A DNA stretch of 15,480 bases from Myxococcales bacterium (GTDB taxonomy: Bacteria; Myxococcota; Polyangia; Fen-1088). The notes under the pieces were generated by a model. The model was not told the DNA's origin and did not search any database. It saw only the letters and a program-made list of their open reading frames with translations. The translations under genes and the position numbers were made by a program. Each line of letters opens with the position of its first letter. Positions within the stretch are counted from its first letter, which is position 1. Location: positions 1 through 15,480 of the forward strand of contig PMCR01000107.1 of assembly GCA_003155465.1 (NCBI GenBank), read 5' to 3'. Positions 6,045 to 13,341 of this stretch are shown here, one piece after another.

Positions 6045-8504
6045 CTAGAGCCAAACCAGGACGCTGGCCAGCGCGTAGGGCATCGGCACGATCACTTCTC
6101 CGCTGTTCACCTGAAGTGCGCAAATCTCGCGCTCCCGTGCGTCGCACAACGTGGCGCTCTTGATCGGGCGGCTTGGGCAGGACAGGCGCACCTGAATCGG
6201 AGCGTTGGCGAAGCTTGCAAGACGGACCAGCACGGCATCGCCCTGGAAGGCGGGCTTCAGCGCCGTGACATGCGCGTCGTCGCAATCGACCACCATGACC
6301 GAGTTGGCCAGATCGTCGAGGTCAGGCTCATTCGGGCTGAACATGGCGGCTCGCAGGGCCCGCCGCACATGGTGGGGCAGCCGATTGCTGCGGGCATCTC
6401 CGTCGGGGGTGAACCAGACCGCGTAGTCTAGCTGGCCCTGGTGCGGATCGGTTCCCGACGCTGGGTGCGCGAGAATCGGCAGCAACTGAAACGCCATCTC
6501 GCGCGGGGCATAGCGCAGGGCGATCCACTCCAGGGTGCCGGCGCCGTCGCTGGCGATCGCTGCGGGGCCGCCCAGGAAGGCGGCCAACCCGACCCCGCTC
6601 CGTTGGTCGCGCAAATGCACGAATGAACGCGCTGGCCAGAAGGTGGGACGAAAGAGCTTGTGCGCGGGACGCACGACGATCCCACCCGGCACGTCCATGG
6701 TGAGTTCCTGACCAGTCAGTTGGGTCGGGAAACGGCACGTGATCGTCCGGCCACGCCGGGCCGAGCCGTCGAGACGCATGCGCAAGACCGGCGAATTCTT
6801 GCGCATCCACAGCCAGCGAACAAACCGACGCTCGTCGAACTCCGAGTCGACGCGTACCTCCAGCACATCGCCGCACGGCTTGACCCTGATGCGCGCCGGG
6901 GAATGGCTGGCGCGCGCCTGCTCGGCAAAGACTCCGCCGCGGAACTCGTGCCCGAGGCGCCACAGGCCGCCACTGTCACGATAGCTCACGAGATCGTTGG
7001 CAGGACCGGAAAGCAACTCCTCGCCCGATCCGGCCAGGCGGAAACTGGTGATGGCGCCTCCCTCTTGTTCGCGCAGGACCACGCGGTAGGAGTCCGTTTC
7101 GACCACCAACCTCCCTCCGTCAAGCTGGAAGAAAGGCAGAGGGCTCTTCGGGAATGCGGACGCGGGCGGGCGAATGGCGCGGATGCGGGCCAGAGCATGG
7201 TCCGCCAGCTCCTCGGCTTGCGCGAGCCAGGGCTGTTGTTCTTCCCGCCACACGCGATCGGGCGACGTCCCGGTGATGAAGTCGTGATGATTGCTCATCA
7301 CCGCCAAGTCCCAGGCCGTGCGCAGGTCGCGCGCGATCTCGACCTCGCTGTGGACACCTCCCGCCGACGAACTCGACGCTGCCAGCGCCGGCAGCACGGT
7401 CAGTTTCTCCGCGATCACCAGCTTGCGCACGATGCGCTTGGCGCGTCGCTTGGCCTCGGGTCGGCTGGCATAGAACCCCATCCAGTAGGGATTCGGGTCC
7501 AGGGTCAGCACCGGAAGCACGGACTCGTGGCAGGCGACCAATTCAAGGTAGTCGTCCAGGCCGGCATTGAGCGCCCAGACCCCGCTGCTTTCGTAGCGGG
7601 TGCGGTTGTAGCGGTCGAGGAGTTCCACCAGTCCCGCGATCGGACCGTTGAAGTCGCCGCCGATCGGGCAGTACAGGTATGGCGTGCGGGCGAGCGGCGC
7701 GAGGTCCTGGACGTAGCGTTGGATTCGGCGCGCGACGTGGGACTCGGTCCGCCACGGAAAACCAAAGATGCGGTCCATCCAACGGACCACGCCCACGTGG
7801 GCCAATAAATCGCCCTGGAAATAGGTGTGGGCATTCCAGTGGCACAGGACCTGTGAGCCATCAGGACCGCGCCACACGAAATCGGCCGTCTTGAGGTTCT
7901 TTGCCAGCAGCTCGGCGCTCGATCCCGGCAGGGGGAAGGCCGACTTGCGCCGATAGTCGCTGCCGACGAAATACATGCCATCAATGCGCGTGATGGCCGC
8001 CATGTCGAAGCCCAGCGCGACGAGTAGGGTGGGCAGCGCGGGCGAATGGCCAAAGTCATCCGGCAAGTACGCCAGCCGCGGCTGTACGGTCATGCCATTG
8101 GCCTTGAGCCATTCCTGTCCGTCGGCGTAGTCGCGCAGGATGGCCTCGGTTTCCGGCAGCACCGTATCGGGGGTTGTGATGCCCGTGCCGGTCAGGCGCA
8201 GCCTGCCCTGGTTGACCAGGCCGCGCAGGCGCTCGTGCTGAGCCGGGTTGGATTGCCAATAGCGCTGCAGGAAGAACAGACTCTCGACGGAAAACACTCG
8301 GCGCGGCTCCTGCTCCAGCGCTAGCAAGGCGCGTTCGACAATGCGCGGGATGCACAGCTCGTAGTACTCCTCGGTGGTATGCAGCCAATTGGGATCCCAG
8401 TGGCTGGTTTCGCCGAACACCAGGACCTGCCTGGCGTCAGGCGGAATTCCTAGCCGGGCGCGCAGAGCAGCCTCTTGCGACCGCGCCGCCATCGGGGCGG
8501 TCAT
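6045..8504 (-). CDS. Glycoside hydrolase family 38 alpha-mannosidase
   Basis: This protein is about 819 residues. Family 38 hallmarks are present. HWDPNW (35-40) supplies zinc ligands His35 and Asp37. PDDFGHS (148-154) carries the probable nucleophile Asp149 in the D-x-F-G-H pattern. SNHHDFITGTS (404-414) matches the zinc-binding HHD-x-x-TGT motif. A beta-sandwich C-terminal half follows, as usual for the family. GH38 enzymes are zinc-dependent retaining alpha-mannosidases. No signal peptide is evident, so it is probably cytoplasmic, unlike eukaryotic lysosomal or Golgi members. The start is uncertain: ATG 8504 has AGGTG just upstream and ATG 8492 is another choice, while the frame stays open to 8699 through the intergenic region with no homology seen. 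It is first of four same-strand genes and is divergent from a ManC-like gene, pointing to mannose-containing substrates (inference). The natural substrate cannot be told from sequence. Confidence 0.9.
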   Translation of the reverse strand: MTAPMAARSQEAALRARLGIPPDARQVLVFGETSHWDPNWLHTTEEYYELCIPRIVERALLALEQEPRRVFSVESLFFLQRYWQSNPAQHERLRGLVNQGRLRLTGTGITTPDTVLPETEAILRDYADGQEWLKANGMTVQPRLAYLPDDFGHSPALPTLLVALGFDMAAITRIDGMYFVGSDYRRKSAFPLPGSSAELLAKNLKTADFVWRGPDGSQVLCHWNAHTYFQGDLLAHVGVVRWMDRIFGFPWRTESHVARRIQRYVQDLAPLARTPYLYCPIGGDFNGPIAGLVELLDRYNRTRYESSGVWALNAGLDDYLELVACHESVLPVLTLDPNPYWMGFYASRPEAKRRAKRIVRKLVIAEKLTVLPALAASSSSAGGVHSEVEIARDLRTAWDLAVMSNHHDFITGTSPDRVWREEQQPWLAQAEELADHALARIRAIRPPASAFPKSPLPFFQLDGGRLVVETDSYRVVLREQEGGAITSFRLAGSGEELLSGPANDLVSYRDSGGLWRLGHEFRGGVFAEQARASHSPARIRVKPCGDVLEVRVDSEFDERRFVRWLWMRKNSPVLRMRLDGSARRGRTITCRFPTQLTGQELTMDVPGGIVVRPAHKLFRPTFWPARSFVHLRDQRSGVGLAAFLGGPAAIASDGAGTLEWIALRYAPREMAFQLLPILAHPASGTDPHQGQLDYAVWFTPDGDARSNRLPHHVRRALRAAMFSPNEPDLDDLANSVMVVDCDDAHVTALKPAFQGDAVLVRLASFANAPIQVRLSCPSRPIKSATLCDAREREICALQVNSGEVIVPMPYALASVLVWL

Positions 8505-8723
8505 GGTCACCTGTGGGGCAGCGGCGAGATTGAACAAGATAGCTCCGCCGCTGGGAGTCAAAGACCCTCTAGCGGTCTTCCAATAGGATGCCAGCAAAGC
8601 CTGATAGTCGAGCCCTTCGTTCCCATCCCGCCTTCGCCGGGTCGGCGCGCGGGCACTGGCCTTGGACTTGCAAAGTCGCAAAGGTCGACTGCGGCGCACT
8701 GCGAGTCGCCAAGGAGTGTGGCT
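8505..8723. promoter_or_regulatory. Divergent intergenic region with two inverted repeats (putative operators)
   Basis: About 219 bp separate the mannosidase start from the ManC-like start, so promoters for both directions probably lie here. Two perfect short inverted repeats are seen: AAGACC-7-GGTCTT at 8561-8579 and GACTT-GCA-AAGTC at 8665-8677. The second sits 47 bases before the ATG at 8724, a plausible operator position. No confident -35/-10 pair is readable. Function is inferred from position alone. Confidence 0.4.
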
Positions 8724-9698
8724 ATGTCCAAATGCGAAGACCTACACGTAATCATCCTGGCCAGCGGCGAGGACCATTCCATCAAGTCTCTTGTCGAGGC
8801 GCTGGGCGGAGTGGATACCCCAAAGCAGTTTGCTTCGATTGCGGGCGGCGGAACTCTGCTGCGGCAGACGGTTGCACGCTACGCCAACCTGGTTCCCGCC
8901 GAGCGCATGATCGCCGTGGTGACCGCCGAGCATGAGGGATTGGCGCGCACCCAGTTGCGCGACTGGCCCGGGATCGAAATCATCGCGCGGCCAGTGCAAT
9001 GCGGCGCGGGTTTCGACATGCTCTTGGCACTGGGAGAGGTTTTCGGCCGCGCACCGACCGCGCGCGTGCTGGTGACGCCGGCTGAACACTACGTGCCCTA
9101 TCCCGAGGGGCTGGTGGGATCGGTGGTGGCCGCCAACCGAGCGCTGGACGAGGTTGCCGCCATTCTTTTCGGTGTGGCCGTGGACCGAGGGAGAGGCAGG
9201 AAGGCGTGGATCGTGCCTGGGCGGCCGCTCAGCGGGCAGATCCTCTCGGTAGCAGGGTTGGTGGACGACGCCTCGCCCCTGCAGGCGGCAGAGCTGGCGG
9301 CGGCCGGCGCGCTGTGGAACACGTCGACGATCATGGCCCGCATCGAACACCTTTGGTACCTGGCCGCGCGTCAATTCCCCATGCAGGCCGAGGCGGTGGC
9401 TCGGTTCTGGGCCGAAAAGGGCTCTGTGACCAAGACGGTTGAGCAAACTTGCCTCGACATACCGGCTATCGATCTGAACCGCGGGCTTCTGGCCGGAACC
9501 AAAAATGTTGCCACCATCGCGGTGCACGGATCTGGCTGGACCGATTGGACCTCGCCCGAGCGAGTCCTGGATTCGATCCTCGATGCAAGAGAGCTGGAAA
9601 ACCTCCTCTCGCGGATCTTGCGTCGGCAGCGGGCTTCTGGCCGGACCCAGCTGCGCAAAGGACTTGGCCCGACGGCTCGCCACGCCAACGCAGCCTGA
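8724..9698 (+). CDS. Divergent mannose-1-phosphate guanylyltransferase-like protein with lost catalytic signature
   Basis: This 324-residue protein starts at ATG 8724, with AAGGAG at 8711-8716 giving a 7-base spacer. The fold-level pattern follows bacterial ManC-type sugar-phosphate nucleotidyltransferases: VIILAS (9-14), PKQF (33-36), LLRQTVARY, then VLVTPAEHYV where relatives have PSDHY, and GALWNTSTIMAR where relatives have GALWN. The family's glycine-rich loop, normally L-A-G-G-x-G-[ST]-R-L, is here LASGEDHSI, with the second Gly and the catalytic Arg replaced. The usual P-E-N-R-G-T-A segment is also changed (PVQCGAGFD). By family knowledge such proteins make GDP-mannose from mannose-1-phosphate and GTP. 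This one may be inactive, a regulator, or specialised for another ligand. It is divergent from the mannosidase and has normal coding character, so it is not an obvious pseudogene. Confidence 0.75.
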   Translation: MSKCEDLHVIILASGEDHSIKSLVEALGGVDTPKQFASIAGGGTLLRQTVARYANLVPAERMIAVVTAEHEGLARTQLRDWPGIEIIARPVQCGAGFDMLLALGEVFGRAPTARVLVTPAEHYVPYPEGLVGSVVAANRALDEVAAILFGVAVDRGRGRKAWIVPGRPLSGQILSVAGLVDDASPLQAAELAAAGALWNTSTIMARIEHLWYLAARQFPMQAEAVARFWAEKGSVTKTVEQTCLDIPAIDLNRGLLAGTKNVATIAVHGSGWTDWTSPERVLDSILDARELENLLSRILRRQRASGRTQLRKGLGPTARHANAA

Positions 9699-9720
9699 GA
9701 AGGCGGCGTCACTTCGCGTG

Positions 9721-10385
9721 CTACGAATCGGTAGCACAGGCCCCTGGCGGTGCCACCAGATGGGAACGTGGCTTGTCGCCGGTTCCGGAGGCTGCCAGCT
9801 CGCGAGCTAGTCCCAAGATGCGGCGGTGCTCGGGAATACGAGTGAGGAACGACTCCCGGATTGCTGGGTCGTCGATCGCTTCTGCCAACCCGAGGATGCG
9901 GCTGGCGACCTTGCGCTAGAGGGGCGCGTGCCAGCAGTGCGATCGCGAAGTGCCGGATTGAAAGCACAGTCTCCCACGTCGCTACGGCCGCGCGCGCGTA
10001 GTGCTCGGCGCTGGGGTAGTCAGATGCAAGGTACTCGGTCAGAGAAAGACAGGCCTCCGCGCAGCCCAGAAAGCGACGATCGTTCTGAGCGACGGTCACG
10101 TCGATGGCTTGCAGGCCGGTGGCGCGTGCTTCAGCAAGAGATCCCCGGTACGCGAAGATGTTGGTGAGCCCCTGCAGCCCAGTGTTTCGAACCGAGAGCC
10201 CATGGCCTGCAATCTGGTCTTCAGCACTTCGGATGACAGCGCCCCGCGTGCTGCTCTCTCCGTTTCCACGAATTCGCCGTGCCAGATGCGCGCCTGCGAC
10301 TCGATCACCCGCATCGCACACAATTCCTCGCCCGCGGCGCCCAGGTTCACGCCCCGCTCGACGCGCGCCAAGGTTTCTCAGACCT
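9721..10385 (-). pseudogene. Remnant of the TPR C-terminus of a large kinase/ATPase-type regulator, frameshifted and deleted
   Basis: Reverse-strand homology is split over several frames. One frame (about 10371 to 10200) reads VERGVNLGAAGEEL and ETERAARGALSS. A second (about 10200 to 9910) reads GLQGLTNIFAYRGSLAEAR, NDRRFLGCAEAC and AEHYARAAVATWE. A third (about 9920 to 9721) reads ILGLAEAIDDPAIRESFLTR and IPEHRRILGLARELAA before a TAG stop at 9721-9723. Together these resemble the C-terminal tetratricopeptide part of big myxobacterial Ser/Thr kinase-AAA ATPase or cyclase regulators, which often end in a DP-x-x-R-x-SFL-x-x-VPE motif. Between the second and third pieces the expected stretch of repeats appears missing. 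An in-frame TGA lies just upstream of the first piece. No kinase or ATPase domain is present. The gene is dead; the exact parent family is inferred. Confidence 0.7.
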
Positions 10386-10491
10386 CCGACGATCGCTCAA
10401 ATTTGCGGCGCCTCGCCCGAGAGGGCAAACGCGACTTCCTGGGATCACAAAGTGCAATACAGACCCGCGGTTCGCCTGGCCAAGATCTGCA

Positions 10492-10611
10492 TCAAGGCGA
10501 GCAGCTTGAGAGGAGCACGCGGATCGAATCGGAGTCTGTGTCCACAACAACGATGTCCGAGACGCGGTTGCCATCGAGATCGGCGATGGCAGTGGCTGAA
10601 GCCGTCGGCAT
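10492..10611 (-). pseudogene. C-terminal scrap of an FG-GAP/VCBS repeat protein
   Basis: A 39-residue reverse-strand frame (ATG 10611 to TGA 10492) reads TAIADLDGNRVSDIVVVDTD followed by SDSIRVLLSSCSP. This is the classic FG-GAP/VCBS repeat pattern (ADLDGDG-x-x-D-[IL]-VV ... VRVLL), and the ending resembles the natural C-terminus of such beta-propeller proteins. The frame is closed upstream by TAG at 10617-10619, so the rest of the propeller is gone. It is probably not translated. The remainder of 9699-9720, 10386-10491 and 10612-10743 shows nothing recognisable apart from the ribosome binding site before 10744. Confidence 0.6.
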
Positions 10612-10743
10612 GATCTAGACAGGCGCATCAGTTCCGTACGAGGATGGTGGGCGCGTGGACACAACAAGCATTTTTCGCCTGGCTGTCTTCGAGGGCCACG
10701 TGTCGCGCGATCTTGGCCGAAAGGCGGGACGGGGAGGGACGTT

Positions 10744-11670
10744 GTGATTGCAGCTCTCTTGACCCTGTGGCTCGCCCGTCCGATCTTGCCGCTGGCCGGT
10801 GACAGTGCTTGCCCGACGCCTGCCGAGGTCGGGGACCGATTGGCCCAACTTGCCGCACCCACCAGGTCAGCCGCCACCCGAACATCTGAGCAGCATCGGG
10901 CGTATCTGTCCGGCACGGATGCCATGGTGCACGTTGAACTCCTCGGATCGGACGGTCGTCTGCTGGCCGAACGGACCCTCAACCGGACCGGCTCTTGCGC
11001 AGACCTGGCCGAGGCCGTGGCTGTGGTCCTTTCGACCTGGGAGGCCGAGTTCAATCCCAACGTCGTGGTGGCTGTGGTGCTTCCGCCGCTGGTGCCGCCC
11101 GCCCCGCCCCCACCGCCGACTCTTGCGGCAAAGACAGTGGAGCGGTCGCCGGTTCCGTCCCTGCGCTTCGATGTTGGCCTTGGCCTGCACGCCTCGATCA
11201 CAGGTGGTGAGGTTGTCTCCGGAGCCACGGCTGCAGCGTCGCTTGCCCCCTCTCGTGGACGGCTTGGTCTTGCGCTTGCGCTTTCGGCAGACTCGACCCA
11301 TTCCCAATCGCTCGCATCGCTGACCGGAGCGGCCCACTGGACGCGCGTGGCGCTGGCAGCGGGACCACAGTACCGTCTGGGCCGAGGCGCGACGATGTTG
11401 GATTTTCATGCGGGCGGCGTGATCGCGCTTCTGCGCGTCGATGGCGTCGGTCTGCCGTCGACCACCTCGGACACCACAGCACAGCTTGGCGTCAGCGCGG
11501 GACTGCGCGGCCTGTGGGCCTGGAACAACGCTGCGGGGTGGATGGGCCTGGACTTGCTGGTCTATCCTGGGCGCGACCAGCTCAAAGTCGGTGGTCTTGG
11601 CGATGGCGGCCAGCTTCCGCGGGTGGAGATCCAGATTGCTTCTGGGCTCAGCCTGGGGCGTTTCCCGTGA
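10744..11670 (+). CDS. Exported protein with N-terminal globular domain, Pro-rich linker and barrel-like C-terminal domain
   Basis: This 308-residue protein of unknown function starts at GTG 10744 with GGGAGGGA about 6 bases upstream. A short hydrophobic N-terminus (1-18, ending near LAGDSA) looks like a signal peptide. Residues about 22-105 form a globular domain with two cysteines (Cys23, and Cys in GSCADLAEAVAVVLSTWE). A proline tract (LVPPAPPPPPT) follows. Residues 140-308 alternate hydrophobic and small residues (GLGLHASI, LGLALALSAD, VALAAGPQYRL, LGVSAGLRGLW), as in outer-membrane beta-barrels, ending in LSLGRFP. I have seen this arrangement next to ECF sigma genes in myxobacteria, but it has no assigned role. 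It lies 38 bp before the sigma gene on the same strand. An envelope role is inferred. Confidence 0.75.
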   Translation: MIAALLTLWLARPILPLAGDSACPTPAEVGDRLAQLAAPTRSAATRTSEQHRAYLSGTDAMVHVELLGSDGRLLAERTLNRTGSCADLAEAVAVVLSTWEAEFNPNVVVAVVLPPLVPPAPPPPPTLAAKTVERSPVPSLRFDVGLGLHASITGGEVVSGATAAASLAPSRGRLGLALALSADSTHSQSLASLTGAAHWTRVALAAGPQYRLGRGATMLDFHAGGVIALLRVDGVGLPSTTSDTTAQLGVSAGLRGLWAWNNAAGWMGLDLLVYPGRDQLKVGGLGDGGQLPRVEIQIASGLSLGRFP

Positions 11671-11708
11671 AAGGTTTGCGGCAGCCCGAAACACAGGACT
11701 AGGCCAAC

Positions 11709-12278
11709 ATGACGCCCGTCCGACCCGACGCCACGCCTGCCATCGACGGCTCCTCCGGCGTCCCGGATCTTGACACCCTCTACCGCACCTACGCGCCCAC
11801 GGTGGCTCGCTGGGCCGCAAGACTCGCAGGGCCGTTGGTTGACGTCGAAGATCTGGTGCATGAGGTTTTCTTGGTGGTCCGACGTCGGTTGTCGGAGTTT
11901 CGCGGCGATGCCAAGTTGACCACCTGGCTATTCAGAATCACGGAACATGTGGCGCAAGAAAGCCGACGCAAGGCGCGGTTCCGGCGTTGGTTTTCCCGCG
12001 CTAGGAACCTTGAGATCCAGCATGCGACGGCCCCACCCCATCTGACCCCGGTTGACGAGTTGGAGCGGCGCCAGTCGAGCGAAACCGTGCACCGGATCCT
12101 TGAGCGACTGCCAGACAAGTACCGGAAGGTGCTGATTCTGTTCGAGATCGAAGAGCTGTCAGGCGAAGAGATCGCCGTCTTGACTGGAATCAAGCCCGCC
12201 ACGGTTTGGGTGCATCTGCATCGGGCGCGGGTGCGGTTCATTGCCGAAATGAAGCGCGATTCGGGGAGACGCAAATGA
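11709..12278 (+). CDS. ECF-type RNA polymerase sigma factor
   Basis: This 189-residue protein has the two-domain layout of group 4 sigma-70 factors. Region 2 spans about 20-90: LYRTYAPTVARWAARL, then DVEDLVHEVF (the DAEDLxQ-type segment) and FRGDAKLTTWLFRI (-10 recognition and melting). Region 4 spans about 125-180: LERLPDKYRKVLILFEIEEL, then a helix-turn-helix with GEEIAVLTGIKPATVWVHLH for -35 recognition. A basic linker (SRRKARFRRWFSRAR) joins them. The ATG at 11709 has AGGACTAGG just upstream. By family knowledge it directs RNA polymerase to a small regulon when released from an inhibitor. The next gene overlaps it by ATGA, as is usual for sigma/anti-sigma pairs. The recognised promoter cannot be read here. 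Confidence 0.95.
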   Translation: MTPVRPDATPAIDGSSGVPDLDTLYRTYAPTVARWAARLAGPLVDVEDLVHEVFLVVRRRLSEFRGDAKLTTWLFRITEHVAQESRRKARFRRWFSRARNLEIQHATAPPHLTPVDELERRQSSETVHRILERLPDKYRKVLILFEIEELSGEEIAVLTGIKPATVWVHLHRARVRFIAEMKRDSGRRK

Positions 12279-13294
12279 AAGAACCGAGTGCGACAGGCAG
12301 ACAGATTGACGTGGATGAGCGGGCGCCCATTCGCGACCGCTGGACTGTGCGGCCTCCCGGCGACAGCGACGAAGCGCAGGCGGGGGCCTTGCTGCGATCA
12401 GCAGCGGTGGTGCCGCCGTTTGGCGCGAAGAACCTGGCCGAAGTTGCCACGCGACTGCGCTGCCGGGAGCGGCATGTGCCGAGAACGTGGAGCTGGCAGA
12501 TTGCGATCGCGGTGGGCCTCTTGCTCTGCGGCGGGGCACTGTCTGCGGGGGTCCTGCGCATTCTACGTGGGCCCTCGGTCGGCCCGCCTTTGCCTGCCGC
12601 CCCAGGTTCGGTGCCACCTAGCGGGCCAGTCCGGCGCAGGCATGGGGTCGTCGCGCCCCTTCCGGCGCCAGTGCCCGAGCCCACACCGGTCGCGCCCAGC
12701 GTGGAATCCCCCCCGCCTCGCCTGACCACCAGTGTGGGAAAGCTGGAATCGGCGCCGGGAAAGGCGTTGCCTGAGCCGTCCCCAGCCCCACTGGCCAATC
12801 CATCCGCGCTGGCGCAGGAATCGCGACTGCTCGCAGGCGCGATTCACAAACTGAGGCAGGAACGCAATCCGGGACAAGCGCTGGCCATGCTGGACCAGCA
12901 TCGCGCCCGATTCGGTGCAAGAGGCGCGCTTGAGCCTGAGGCGGAGGTGACGCGGATTGAAGCGCTCTTGCGCCTGGGCCGCCACGATCAGGCTCTGGAG
13001 CTGCTCGACGGACAGGTATTGACGGCGACGGGGGTGGGGCGCGAGATGCTGGTGGCGCGCGCTGAACTGCGTGCTGAAAAGGGAAGGTGCGGGGCCGCGT
13101 TGAACGATTTCAACCTGCTGCTTGCCACCGAAGCGGCGCCCGATCTGGTGACCGAACGAGCCCTGTATGGCCGCGCGACCTGCCGGGCGCAGCAGGGCGA
13201 CTGGGCAGGAGCGCGCAGCGACCTAGAACACTATCTCACCAGGTTCCCGAGCGGCCGATTTGCGAATCAGGCCCGGGTGGCGATCGGCAAGTGA
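12275..13294 (+). CDS. Single-pass membrane TPR protein, putative anti-sigma factor/sensor
   Basis: This 339-residue protein starts at ATG 12275, overlapping the sigma stop (ATGA), with GGGGAGA upstream; an ORF opening at 12206 is antecedent frame only. Residues 1-70 are probably cytoplasmic, with no zinc-binding anti-sigma HxxxCxxC motif; the segment ALLRSAAVVPPFGAKNL may form the sigma contact (inference). A membrane helix lies at about 74-94 (WQIAIAVGLLLCGGALSAG). A long Pro/Ala-rich stretch (about 100-190) would span the periplasm. Residues about 200-335 are TPR-like: AMLDQHRARFGARGAL, RIEALLRLGRHDQALELLD, RAELRAEKGRCGAALNDFN, and GDWAGARSDLEHYLTRFP near the end. Position and topology suggest it holds the sigma factor at the membrane and senses an envelope partner through its repeats. 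Without a known anti-sigma domain this remains inference. Confidence 0.8.
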   Translation: MKEPSATGRQIDVDERAPIRDRWTVRPPGDSDEAQAGALLRSAAVVPPFGAKNLAEVATRLRCRERHVPRTWSWQIAIAVGLLLCGGALSAGVLRILRGPSVGPPLPAAPGSVPPSGPVRRRHGVVAPLPAPVPEPTPVAPSVESPPPRLTTSVGKLESAPGKALPEPSPAPLANPSALAQESRLLAGAIHKLRQERNPGQALAMLDQHRARFGARGALEPEAEVTRIEALLRLGRHDQALELLDGQVLTATGVGREMLVARAELRAEKGRCGAALNDFNLLLATEAAPDLVTERALYGRATCRAQQGDWAGARSDLEHYLTRFPSGRFANQARVAIGK

Positions 13295-13341
13295 AAGGTT
13301 TTGTCGTGTTGGCTCCACAAGACCGCCCGAGAAGACACCTC

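Noticed and set aside
9371..10321. Reverse-strand ORF of 316 codons as an intact gene
   Set aside because: Its middle reads TPR remnant, but its last part runs antisense into the ManC-like gene and its homology leaves the frame near 9915; it is a chance extension of a broken gene.
10347..11228. Reverse-strand ORF opposite the barrel-like protein
   Set aside because: Arg/Ser-rich low-complexity translation without a domain, antisense to a gene with a signal peptide and good ribosome binding site.
10867..11820. Reverse-strand ORF of 317 codons
   Set aside because: Antisense shadow typical of high-GC DNA, overlapping both the barrel-like protein and the sigma factor.
13291..13341. GTG start of the lipoprotein overlapping the TPR gene stop
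   Set aside because: It would bury the lipoprotein signal peptide 17 residues inside; the ATG at 13342 gives a proper signal. It is kept only as an alternative.
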